DNA from: Rhodamnia argentea
Taxonomy: Eukaryota > Streptophyta > Magnoliopsida > Myrtales > Myrtaceae
Reading direction: 5' to 3'
Assembly: GCF_020921035.1 (NCBI RefSeq)
Contig: NC_063151.1
Span: forward strand, 7,626,001 to 7,690,000
DNA length: 64,000 nucleotides
Within the stretch, counting starts at the first letter, position 1; every line of letters begins with the position of its first letter. This document shows, in pieces, positions 11,501 to 23,100 of this stretch. Both the position numbers and the translations under genes were made by a program. The notes below the pieces were generated by a model. That model worked only from the letters and a program-made list of their open reading frames with translations. It had not been told where the DNA came from and did no database searches.

Positions 11501-13536
11501 AGGATCAGCTGATCCATATGTGAAGGGGAAGTTGGGTCCTTACAGATTCAAGACTAAAACACAGAAGAAAACATTAGCTCCTAAATGGCACGAGGAATTC
11601 AGGATTCCCATCATCACATGGGAAATGCCTAATGTGCTAAATCTGGAAGTTCTTGACAAGGATCATTTCATCGATGGTGATCTCGGGTTTGTGTCTAGCC
11701 TAGATTAGCAAGAAAAGTTCTTTTCTGTTTCTGATTCTGCTAATGGACATTCATGTAATCTTTAGTAAACAGAGTCATGGTTGAGTCCAATATGGTTCAA
11801 GTGCCACACAACTGTAAACGGATGTGTGTATTTATTACTGTGAGATCTTGTGGGTCAGTATCTAACTGTTCTAACACTCCCGCTCACACTTAGGCTGGAC
11901 TTTGGCCTAGTACAAATCATGGAAATATTTAAATAGGGAGACAAATATGGCACCTGGAAAGATTTGGTACCACTGTTGACTGTTCTAAAAGCTTAAATTG
12001 TTAGATGAAGGCATGGTTTAATTATTCTAACAATTACTGCTGTGGAAATGTCGGGGAAAATGTAACAGCATGGCACTCCACTAATTATTTTCTTGGTTTC
12101 TCACTCTAATGGAATGTGGAGTTGGCAATAGTAAATATCTTCTGTGGCATTTGAAGCCTCTTGCTCTTGGTGTGGGTCTCCACTTGATCTCCAAGGCTCA
12201 CTAATTGCATTGCTATTAAGTGTCTTTCTTAGGGTTACAATTTCATTTTTGTCTAGATTCTACATGTACTTATTTCTGTTATGCAGAGTACTCATCGTTC
12301 TTGAGAAAAATTTAAAACCTTGATTTTTTATTATTAATACTTTAATTACCAGCACAGATTACTTGCTTTGATAGTTGAACTTACCGTATCTGTCCCATCT
12401 TAGAAACAAATGCTTTTAGTTCTCTCGTTTGACCAAGTACTCTGGTTATGCAATCTTTCAAAGAAATTGCTTTTATGGATTGATGTGCTGACTCGACCTT
12501 TTTTATTCCTTGTAGAAACTGCTCTTTAAACATTAATGATCTCAGAGATGGACAGAGACATGATTTGTGGCTACCTCTTCGGAATATTAAAATGGGGAAG
12601 TTGCACCTTGGCATAACTATACTGGAAAGTGGACAGGTAATTCTCTTCATAAAATTTCTGAATGTTAGAGTAAGTAGAGTTTGTTCATGACCTGATGCAC
12701 TATTTTGCCAGGGGGAAGTTTTTTTATGTACTGGGGGGTCAATCAACAGAGAAGATCAAGGTGATTCACTTGCAAATGATGGAGCTAATAGAAGTCCCTT
12801 GCAATCTTTATCGTCACAAAACTTTTCGAGACCAGAGGAAGAGTTTGAACCTATTAATATAGGAGGGCTTAAAGAGAATGGAGTATGGATTTATCACCCG
12901 GGGTGCGAGAAGTCACAAATATGGGAACCAAGGAAAGGGAAAAGTCGACGCCTGGATAAACAAATTCACAGGGAGTCTAACGTTGTTGATGCAAATGTTG
13001 TTGAATCTGTTAGAAGTGCTGGCGGCATTATTAAGGATGACCGGGATGATAAACATTTGAAGAGCCCACTTTGGAGGGGCATAGGGAAAATCAGTTCAGT
13101 ATTTCGGAGGAAAAGTAAAGAGGAAGATTCCAGTGTTGTTGGAGAGGGAATTCCATCTTCACTTGCTAACATTAAGGCGGTCAATTCAAAAGAGATAGGA
13201 GTCAGGTTAGTTCTTGAGGATGGCCTTTCGGGACCAACGTCATCGAACGTGCTCTCAGAAAGAATTTTGAATCCTACCAAGAATGAGAACAGAGGCAGTG
13301 AGAAAGGAAAGATGAAAGACACGGCAAAAAGCTTCCCAAGACAAGCCGAAAAATCTGTTCGCAGTGCGAAGCATGTGTTTCCAAGAAAAGGACCGAGGAG
13401 ATCCCAAGACGAGTCTTCGTCTTTGACAGGAGCCACTGTCTCCCCGGAGTCAAGTTACTCTGGCAACGAGCCTCTGTTGCCTCCACTCTACATTTCTAAG
13501 GTTGAAGCAATTCCTGTAGACTCTCGTTCTGCATAG
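8538..13536 (+). CDS. NTMC2T6: SMP and C2 domain membrane-tether protein, NTMC2 type 6
   Basis: I read twelve coding exons: 8538-8663, 8929-9003, 9134-9277, 9657-9752, 9877-10008, 10401-10553, 10653-10694, 10928-10994, 11299-11391, 11503-11686, 12516-12636 and 12712-13536. They join in frame to 685 residues. Residues 1-42 hold a hydrophobic membrane hairpin or anchor (LLLWLLCR...FIVSIFYLYL). An SMP lipid-transfer domain follows at about 68-256 (VRWLNYALEKIWP, LPGISGW, EPNMLVVD). A C2 domain is at about 279-411 (SADPYVKG, APKWHEEF, LDKDHF). The last 275 residues form a charged, low-complexity tail encoded by one exon. Proteins of this class tether the ER to other membranes and move lipids. The layout closely matches my memory of Arabidopsis At1g53590. 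Exons follow GT-AG rules; the junctions of exons 3 and 4 were chosen by homology. The tail carries basic LDKQIHR- and RKGPRRSQD-type segments. Confidence 0.88.
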
Positions 13537-14426
13537 TGGTTCTACTAATTTCCCTAAAGCCTGAACAAGGAGAAGAGCTTCAGTAGTTTTACGACTGACC
13601 ATATAATGAAATAGCAATCCTTGTGGGTTCTATTCCTAGGCCCCAGCGTGACGGTCGCAATTTAACAGCTTGAGGAGATGTGCAGATAATTACTTGACTG
13701 AACCACAGCTTAGACACACAAGCCTTCTGACACAAACAAGATAAAGATGGAGGCATAGATGATCGAATGCCTAGACCCTTGTAGCCAAAGATGCCCGGTG
13801 TATTGGAGAGGATTGCAAAGCAGTGTTTTTGGCTAGTGTGGTAGATTTTTGTTGATGTGTGGGTCTTGCACAGTTCTGTAATGTTTTGTCAATAGTTAGT
13901 TTTGTAACTCGTATCTTTACCGGTCATGCAACCGTCCAGTCTATTAGGGGGTGGCTTTTTACATCCTCTGTAGCTTCGGCTCAAATCTTGATGGCCAAAA
14001 TTTGTCGGTGCAACTGCTACAAATGTCCTCGTTAGCTTTTGACTTCGTTGGATACTCTTGACTGCTTAACTAACCAATTAGATCCTCTACATACTATTGA
14101 AAAGAAGCAAACTAATCCACTAAGCCGCCATAGAAGTAATTGTAGGAGTTGGCCTTGTATTTGGTGTGTTTTTAACCGAGGACTGATATTCCGTGTTTTC
14201 ATTTAGCCCAAATTGCGTGTTTTCATTTCACCCACCAGACGAAGTTTTTGGCCCTTCAGCAGTAAGCATCTGAAGAGAGATAACTGCTTTGATCCCCTCG
14301 CGCACTGGATTTCAGAGCCTAAGTCATTGCAGCATAAGAAGCTACCAAGCTGGACACTGCCAATGTTAGAGCATTCAAGACACTTCTAATTATCAACACC
14401 ACTGATCTGATCTGGAAAATGTGATA
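13537..14426. other. 3' flank of the SMP/C2 gene
   Basis: The first few hundred bases are probably its 3' UTR. No open frame or RNA gene is supported up to the retrotransposon. Confidence 0.4.
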
Positions 14427-14519
14427 TGTTGAAGGGGTAGTTTAGTCTTTTCTATAATTAGTGAACCTTAAAGATGATGTAATCTGAGAATCATGTTATG
14501 ACAATTATGTTTTTCATCA
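14427..14519 (+). repeat. 5' LTR of the copia element
   Basis: It begins TGTTGAA and ends CATCA. Compared with the 3' LTR it shows five substitutions, all transitions, and a 16-bp deletion that removes the TATATATA-containing segment. This LTR therefore seems to lack its core promoter. Confidence 0.85.
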
Positions 14520-14531
14520 TGGTATAGAGCC
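14520..14531 (+). other. Primer-binding site for initiator Met-tRNA
   Basis: TGGTATAGAGCC directly follows the 5' LTR. The usual plant copia site is TGGTATCAGAGCC, so one base is missing here. Confidence 0.7.
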
Positions 14532-15374
14532 TATGGTCACCAAAACCCTTCTCCGCTTTCAGAAAAAAAAAAAAAAAAATCCAAAGCGGTCGGCGTTGCT
14601 CGACGCCGCCCAACCCTAGATCCATTGCGACCGGCGTTGCCTAATGTCACCCCACGTTGCCCGACGCTGCCCAGATCCAGCGTCGCTCGACGCTTGGCGC
14701 CGTCGTCTGACTCCGCCAAGCAAGCCCCTGTCTGTCTCTTTGTCTCCATGTTGGATCGATGAATTCCTTCGCTGAATTATAATCTGGCAACGTGAATCCA
14801 CAGCTGCAGCCACTGTTATCGTTATTGGAAGCTATACCCGACAATCTCCATCTCTTGCTCCTCCCCTGAAGCCAGCTTAGAATGTGCTTCGTTCTGCATT
14901 GCAACAGAAAGATCGAGGTCATGATATTGGGTCTCTTGCGGTGAAGATTAGCTTAGGAGGCTCATCATCAGTTTCGGCATTGAAATTTGAAGAGCTCTCG
15001 ATTTCAATTCTTTTTTGTGTTGTATGCACCCGTGATTCTTGAAGGCGAATTCCTTGTTGGCGATACCTTGTTCGTATTCACAGAGTTTAGCACAATGGTT
15101 GCTAAAACCCAGATCTGCAGCGTTGGGGCGAAGATTGCTTCGGTTGCGGATGAACACGTGTCTCTTTTTCAAGGATGCGGACCAGCCCTTTTTGGGCGGT
15201 GGTGCGGTGAGTGTGGAAGACGGTGTTGATTTGTTAATGCCCTATATTGATTCGTGCTTATGTTCTGATGAGTTATTTCCATTGATGGTAATTGGTGGTA
15301 ATTGGTGGTAATTATTACCTTTAGTGCACAAGGTGCCAATTTTCGTAAGTTCACTTTTATATTATTATTGAACT
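14532..15374 (+). other. Leader of the copia element
   Basis: An untranslated stretch with a 17-A run (about 14,563-14,579) and a GC-rich 'GTTGCTCGACGCC'-type repeat block at 14,585-14,720. The gag frame begins after it at 15,375. Confidence 0.55.
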
Positions 15375-16260
15375 ATGGCTAGTAATTCTAGAAACACGGA
15401 TACTAGTCTCACTAATCTGAAGCTCACCTCTATTAAGCTCGATGGGACCAATTACCTTTTTTGGTCTATGGCAGTCGAAACATATCTTTTGGCCACAAAA
15501 CAACTAAGTTATTTGACTTCATCTCCACCTACTCCTAAAACAAAGGAGGATGATTGGCGCTCCGGCGATGCTGCTATTAGGACATTGTTGTGGAATACCA
15601 TGGATTCCAAGATTAGTCCTCGGTTTATGCGATGTACATCAGCCAAAGCTATTCGGGACAAATGTGCTCTTATGTTTTCAAGTTGTGATAATATGACCCG
15701 TGTTTGTGATGTGTGGGAGGAACTATTTGACCTTCGTATTGGAGATATGTCCGCATTTGATTACTATTCTAAGTTCACTACACTTTGTGAGAAACTTGAT
15801 ACTTATTTGCCGCCACTTGATGACATTAGAGAGTTGGCTAAGCGCCAACAGGAGATGAGAGTTGTGTTATTTTTTTGGGGCCTTGGTCCTACTCATTCTT
15901 CTCTCCAACAGTAGATTATCTCTCAAGGTACTCTTCCATCGGTAGATGAGGTTTTTTCTCGAGTACTTCGATGCGTGCTTGACTCATCATCATCGGCACC
16001 TATAGCAAGTGTTATGATTTCTTAGTCTGCTCGTGGTAGTGGAGGCGGGGGGTGTAGTCCTCGAGGTCGTGGCGAGTCTCTCTTTTCACCAGGTCGTAGC
16101 CGAGATGGTGGTAAGGATTCTGGAAGTTCTCGTTATTGCAATCATTGTCGGCGAGCTGGCCATACCGAGCCTTATTGCTATATCCTACATCCCGAGCTTC
16201 GTCCACAGGCCGCTTATGTTGAAGTAGCAGAATCTCCAAGTACTGAAGGTTGCTGATCGA
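15375..16260 (+). pseudogene. copia gag, interrupted
   Basis: The frame starts at an ATG in good context and has a plant copia gag core of the UBN2 type (DGTNYLFWSMAVETYL). A CCHC zinc knuckle (CNHCRRAGHTEPYC) lies near 16,136-16,177. An in-frame TAG at 15,912 and another at about 16,022 interrupt it, and a frameshift lies near 16,245. Gag would package the element's RNA; this copy yields only a 179-residue N-terminal piece. Confidence 0.8.
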
Positions 16261-19200
16261 TCACGGGAGTTACCTAGTACCATTATGCGGACTCGCACCG
16301 AGTATGAATCCTTAGTGCGTCCCAACCAGGTGGTGGATTCCTCTGCTTCTATTGCTACTTTGGCACAGACTTCTTCGGGTAATCCAACTTGTTTACTCTC
16401 TTTTGTACCCACAACTTGGGTCATAGACTCTGGCGCCACAAACTATATGATTGGTAATTCTAAGTTGTTGTCTAGTATTACCTCTATATCACATAGTTCC
16501 GTTACACTCGCTAATGGTTCATAGTCCCATATCACTGGTAAAGGGAATGCAATTTTGGGTCCCTCTCTTACTCTTTCATATATTTACCATTTGCCGGTTT
16601 TCCCATATAACTTGCTCTCTGTTAGTTCTCTTACTAGAGATTTGAACTGTTCAATAACGTTTACTTCCACTCGTTGTGTCTTTCGGGATCTTAGGATCGG
16701 ACGGATGATTGGTGGCGGGCATGAGTCCAATGGGCTTTACTACCTAAACAAAGACCTTATTGTCCGCACTGCTCAAAAGAAAACTGTTTCCACCTTATTC
16801 CGGATGTATTGTCGTATGGGTCATCCACCAATTGATATTCTTCGTCATTTTTCACCTATTTCGGAATCTATTAGTCATATCCAATATGATGCTTGCCAAT
16901 TTGGCAAAAACCATTAGTTATCATTTCCTTCTTGTGTTCAACATCGTGTGTCAAGTCCTTTTGAGTTGGTCCATTCTGATGTTTGGGGACCATGTCGTGT
17001 TAGTGACATATTTGGTTATAAATACTTTGTTACATTCGTGAATGATTATTCTCGAATTACATGGTTATATTTAATAAAAGATCGAACTAAAGTTTTTTCT
17101 TGTTTCCGTATGTTTTACTTTAAAATTCTCAATCAATATCATATTTCTATTAAATGTTTGCGTTCTGATAATGCAAAAGAATATATGGTTGTTTCCTCCG
17201 GTTTTCAATCATTTCTTATATCTCATGAGATTTTGCATCGGACTTCTTGTCCCTATACCCCCCAACAGAATGGGGTAGCCGAACGAAAAAATCGTCATCT
17301 TCTAGATGTGGCCCGTTGCCTCTTTTTTCATATGAACCTCCCCAAAATATACTTGGGGCATGCTATTCTTGTAGCATGCTATCTCATAAATCGCCTTCCA
17401 TCCTCGGTGCTTCATGGGGGCATACATTTCTCCACTATCCATTCTACAAGTTCACTTTTTACTTTGTCACTTCGTGTGTTTGGGTGTGTCTGTTTTGTGC
17501 ATCATCTTGCTCCTGGTCATGATTAGCTCAATCCACGGGCTGATAAGTGTGTGTTTCTTGGATATTCTCAAACTCGAAAAGGGTATAAGTGTTATAGTCC
17601 GATCAATCGGCAATTGTATGTTTCAGCAGATGTAACCTTTTTCGAGGATCAATCATATTACTCCTCTACAACGGGTCCTTCTGAAGATGTTCTGTCTTCG
17701 ACTATGGCTCCACTATCGCCTATTCCCTTGGCGAGTGTGCTCGAGTCATCAACATCGTCGTCTAGTTTTCATTTTGCCGATAAGACCTATCAACGACGCC
17801 GATCTGTTCAATGTGAGGTAGTACAATCGCTACCCGCATTAGATATACATGATTCTCCACCGGTTAATGTCCCATCTTCTGATCCTCCAGCCGCCTCTGA
17901 GCCCGATTCTACTATTAACATTCTCATTGCATTGCGCAAAGATACACGTTCTTGTGTTGGTCAACCTAATCCTTAATTTACTCCTTATAGTGGATTATCT
18001 TGTTATACACATACTCGTTACCCTCTTTCTCGATTTTTATCCTATGATTGTCTTTCTCTTACATATTCCTCGTTTGTTGCTTCTTTATCTACTGTATGCG
18101 TGCCAAGTCTTGTTGCAGAGGCTCTTGCTCATCCAGGTTGGCAATAGGCTATGGAGAATGAAATGCAAGCACTACGGGATAATGTGACATGACAACTTAC
18201 ATCGTTACCTACTTGGGAAACAGTCGTGGGGTGCCGTTGGGTTTTCACAGTAAAGTTTCAACCGGATGGCACCGTTAAGCATCCGAAGGCACGTCTAGTA
18301 GCCAAAGGCTACACCCAAACATATGGAGTTGATTATGATGATACATTCTCTCATGTAGCAAAGATACATTCTGTTTGTGTTTTCATCTCTCTTACCGTCC
18401 ATTATGGTTGGATTCTTCACCAACTTGATGTCAAGAATGCCTTTCTTGATGGGGACTTCGCAGAAGAGGTATATATGGAGCAACCCCTGGGGTTCGTTGC
18501 TCAGGAGGAGTCATCTGCCAGTGTTTGTTGCCTACGCAAGGCATTATATGGGTTGAAACAGTCTTCTCGTGCCTTGTTTGGTCGTTTCGGTGATGCGCTT
18601 ATTCGGTTTGGTTTGCAACGTTGTACTGTAGATCATTCTATTTTTAGCTCTACTTTCCTTGCTGGATGTGTTCTCCTGGTTGTGTATGTGGATGATATTA
18701 TCATTACTGGTAGTGATTCAGTGGGCATAAAAAAATTGAAACAGTTTCTACAAGCAGAGTTTAGCACAAAAGATATGGGATGTTTGCGATATTTCTTAGG
18801 CATTGTGGTGGCCTACTCGCGTGATGGTATCTCATTATCACAGCGAAAATATGTATTGGATATTCTCGGTGAGGTTGGTTTTCTTGGAGCGAAGCCTATT
18901 AATGCTCCAATGGATCCTAGTGTGAAGCTTAATGCAGAACATGGCGAATTACTTCATGATCCAAGCAAGTATCGGAGACCGGTGGGTAAGCTCAATTATT
19001 TAAGTGTTACCCGACCGGATATATCTTTTGCTATTAGTGTTGTTAGTCAATTTATGAATATTCCTTGTACTACACATTGGGAGGCAAGACTACGTATAGT
19101 TAAATGCTTGAAGGGAGCACCGGACAAAAGGATATTGTTCAAGAATCATGGACATCTTGATGTTATTGGCTACTCTGAAGCCGATTGGGCCGGTTGTCCT

Positions 19201-19641
19201 TTTGATAGGCGATCAACTTCTGGTTAATATGTATTTTTGGGAGGCAATCTTGTGAGCTGGAAAAGTAAGAAACAACAGGTGGTGTCTCGATCAAGTGCTA
19301 AGGCGGAATATCGGGCCATGGCTCATGTGACTAGTTAGCCGATTTGGTTGAGGATGTTATTATCCGAACTCTATATGTCATCGTCGGCTCCCTCAGCTTT
19401 GTGTTGTGATAACCGATCTGCTATGCATATCGCTTCAAATCCAGCTTTTCATGAGCGCACGAAGCATATTGAAGTAGATTGTCATTTTGTGCGAGAAAAG
19501 ATTCAAAACAAGAGCATAACACTTCAATACACAAAGACCGAAGATCAACTTGCTGATCTTTTCACTAAATCATTACAGGGAAGTAGAATAATTACTTTTT
19601 GTAACAAGTTGCGACTCTTTGATATTTATGCCCCAACTTGA
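16261..19641 (+). pseudogene. copia pol (protease, integrase, RT, RNase H), interrupted
   Basis: The domains in order are as follows. The protease active site is DSGA near 16,428. The integrase has its HHCC zinc region near 16,810-16,900 and its catalytic segments HSDVWGP, RSDNAKEY and QQNGVAERKN between 16,970 and 17,290. Reverse transcriptase runs from about 18,226 with LDVKNAFLDG and the YVDD catalytic box near 18,690. RNase H follows with SEADWAGC near 19,175 and ends by 19,641. Stops lie at about 16,522, 16,915, 17,524, 17,974, 18,148, 18,187, 19,225 and 19,336. The RT block (18,226-19,224) is the longest intact stretch, at 333 residues. Confidence 0.88.
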
Positions 19642-19648
19642 GGGGAAG
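19638..19648 (+). other. Polypurine tract of the copia element
   Basis: TTGAGGGGAAG immediately precedes the 3' LTR, in the position and with the wording typical of plant copia plus-strand priming sites. Confidence 0.7.
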
Positions 19649-19757
19649 TGTTGAAAGGGTAGTTTAGTCTTTTCCATAATTAGTGAGCCCTAATGCTCAC
19701 TATATATATAGATGATGTAATCCGAGAATCATGTTATGACAATTATGTTTTTCATCA
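19649..19757 (+). repeat. 3' LTR of the copia element
   Basis: It starts TGTTGAA, ends CATCA and retains the TATATATATA block at about 19,702-19,711 that the 5' LTR has lost. Transcription could in principle start here and read toward the 3' end of CALS8, antisense to it. Confidence 0.85.
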
Positions 19758-20151
19758 TGATCAAGTGTCACTAAAATGTCAATTCATTCTCTCGACATGG
19801 AAGTACCGGCATTTATCAAGCAGTACATATTTCCTCTTTGCACTGAACATTTAACCACATATGCAACTAAGTTCCATCTTGGGCTTTGCCTGTTTTTAAA
19901 GTCACTTAAGTATCAAGCGTATAAGAGCTAGAAGGAATGACAGTCTTCTCGGTGAAATTATGGCTCCAGCTATATTTATTGGTGTCAGCCTCGAGCTCGA
20001 AGAACACATTGTATTGTAAGCTTCTCCCATATTTCCAGCGCATAAAAATTACTGGAGTAGGTCTCCTGTACATTGCTTTTTTCCATTTTTTTCAAAATTG
20101 TCTCAAGGAGATTACCGAGAGTTAATTTACTATACAGGGAGCGAGTAAAGT
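19758..20151. other. Spacer, probable 3' UTR of CALS8 (minus strand)
   Basis: No gene is supported on either strand. Being immediately downstream of the CALS8 stop codon on the minus strand, part of it is expected to be that gene's 3' UTR. Confidence 0.4.
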
Positions 20152-23100
20152 TCATGCCTGCCTATTCTTTTTGTTCTTCTTTCCAGCAAGAATCGATTGT
20201 ATTCCCAATCGCCGGTTGAAGGCTTCATTGAAGAGGAAGCGAGTTTGGAAAGCCGATATAATTGGCAGCCACGCTAAACAAGCTATGGGTGCAAATAGAA
20301 TGACACCCATCCCATAGTCATATGCTCTAGCCATAACAACGACGAATTCCCATAAGCCGGTGTTCTCGATTTTGGGTCTCACTGCTTGTCCAATCTGCCA
20401 AAATGGAAGAGTCAGACAACAGGTGAAAGTGCTGAGGGAGGGAAGAAAAACAGAGTTTCTTTAACCAAGCTTACCAGTATCAGCCCCCAACCGGTTGGCA
20501 AGAATGCTAGACAGCAGACAATGATATCCATCAAAGACAATTTGCAGATGATGGAAAGAATTACTATGATGGACAGCACGCCGAGGAAAAGGAATGCTTT
20601 AAAAAGCCTGAAATAAAAATGGTACTTAGTGCTGAACTGTTGCTGTCCCATGTGCACAGCCTGCATAGACGTTGAGATAATTTGTATGATCAGACAAAAT
20701 TATTCACCATCGGCACTGGAGGTTCCAAACAAAAACTTTTGCGTTGTGTTATTAAAACTAGTGAGAGCATTATTCTCTCGCCTTCTGCTTCTGGAACAGA
20801 AGTCGTTATCCATGTAAGGTGGAGCAATACAACTTCAAAGAAGTACTTACCTTGATCAGCAAGAATATTGCAAAAATGACAACCCAAGAGAGCACATAAA
20901 CCAGAAAGTTCTTGCTCTGCTGGGAGATGTCAAGGTGATACACAAGACCGTACTGATATAGGAAAAACCTCAGAGACAGAAGTATCTCAATTAACCTAGA
21001 ACTCAGTCCCGAATGACGAATGTGAGCTTGCTCTTCATACCACCACGATTCCCAACTTTTATCTGGTTGAACTCCTATTCCACCCTGCAGATTGATCCAC
21101 TTGTTCCAGTCTTTCCAGTCATCCACAATCTTAGCCCAGTCGAACCCAGAAGGATTGAATAGAAATGGTGCAAACAACCAAGTTATAGACATGAACCAAA
21201 TGGAATATGTGATTAGCACATAGGCCATGCTGCTTTGGTATGACCGTCTGAACATATCATAAACGATCAAAAGAAGCAACAATTCAAACCCTTTAGTAAA
21301 GTGGCTCCGTGAATATAATCTGTAATTCTCTGAGAAACTGGCATGAAACACCACAACCTTCCTCCCGGTTGGTCTATACATAGCACCCCCATACAAAATC
21401 GTCCGACCGTAGTAATGAGTTTTTGTTCCAAGAGAGAAAGTGAAGAAAACAGCAGCCAGCTGCAACTGCATGAGGATAAAATCCTTGAGGGCCATAAGAA
21501 ATCCCTTTTCAAGTCCAATTTCCATGACCATTGGCAGGCCAGTTAAAAGCCCTAATTGAATGAACGATTGTGAAGCAAGAGCTGTCTCCAATGATTGTAT
21601 ATTCTGAACTCTAGCCTCAAGAATGAGTGCTCTCTCCAACCCACTAAGTACTAGGTAGAGCTGGCCATACAGGAAGACATAGATTCCAATGACAGAGATC
21701 TGTGCAAACACATCAAAGACAAGCCAAAATTAGATTTTCTCATGGTGCTTCCAAGCAAAAAATGCAGAGAGAGATTATTATCACTACAGGCCACACATGT
21801 CTATACGAGAAATCAAAAGATGATTAGAACAGCTTCCATATAACATAGATATATCAGGAAAATGCTACTCGCATTAATGTAAGGGAATTCAAATGAACAA
21901 CTTCCACATAGTATCCACTTCTGGAACAACTTCAAATACGTTGTGTATCTTGGGAATATATGACGATACTAGTTACTATTATCAGCAACTCACCATGGGG
22001 GTGTGTACAACTAAACATACATCCAGTTTTCCTCTAGGCTTAATGGTAGTATTAATCGTAAAGCGAAATATTCTTTGGGGCAAGTACCATGCTACTGAAG
22101 TAAAAGCCAATGGTTGTGAAGTAACATGATAGCATCCGGAAGAAATCAAACTGCCGTCCTAGCCGGTATATATCGCGGCTTAGAGTCTGCTCACTGTTGC
22201 CATTAGCCACTTTTGCTTCAAACTTTGAGATCTGATTTAGGCCTACATCCCGACCTTTTCCTACTTGCATATACTCGTGATAAGTAACACTTCCTCGCCG
22301 AAGAGTACAGTTGAATCCTACACAAGGTAACATGTCAGTTGGTCCTTCATCAAACTGACAGTTGCCTGTTTCTCCCTACACCCACACAAATGGAAAAACG
22401 GAAAGAAGGAAATTGCTTGATCTCAGAGTAATACAGTGACAAAGTTATACCAGCAAATACATCCTCAGTCAAGTTGATTGTCTTTGACGCTTTGCTTATA
22501 CCGCCTCTAGTAATGTGAAATATCCTGTCAAACACATCGGGATGTCCGTAGTGGAATCTTACCCTGCCCAGGAAATCAAGAAAAATTATTGACCAAAATT
22601 ATGGGAGAACAAAGCCAACAGAAAGAAAGAGGAATCAAAGACAAAAGCAACACAAGTTAAAAGTGAGAAATCCTTCAGCTGGAATCATGCTCATAAAGCT
22701 GTTTGAGATATAAAACGAAATATAGTTCTGGAATATCTTCATGACAACATAATTCTTGGGTCTGGGCCTTTGTCAAGTTAGCTACTGCTAAAAGTTAATT
22801 ATACACTTGCGTGGGCAAGCAGTCCTTTTTGGAGCAAGAGATTGATGAAAGAACATATCCCTACCTGAGAGGGTTGGCAAGAAGCCTCTGACCAATTGTG
22901 ACAAAGCTGGTCTCCTGATATGACATGAACCACGCTAAAGAAGAAACACTGCAATGTGGGAGAAACACATAAATTGAGCCCGCACTTATACTCCTCAATT
23001 TGTACTACAATATTTACAAGAACAAAACATGGACGGAATAGCTTAGGAATCCTGGATGAAGTGTTCAGAGTGATTCTTCTAAAGAGACGACAAAGTAAAA

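Larger units (their letters stand above)
14427..19757 (+). mobile_element. Ty1/copia LTR retrotransposon, decayed
   Basis: The order LTR, primer site, gag, protease, integrase, reverse transcriptase, RNase H, polypurine tract, LTR identifies a copia element on the plus strand. The LTRs are unusually short (93 and 109 bp). Flanking TGATA (14,422-14,426) and TGATC (19,758-19,762) look like a 5-bp target duplication with one change. At least ten in-frame stops and one or more frameshifts break the polyprotein, so this copy cannot make its own proteins. It lies between the SMP/C2 gene and the 3' end of CALS8. Confidence 0.92.
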
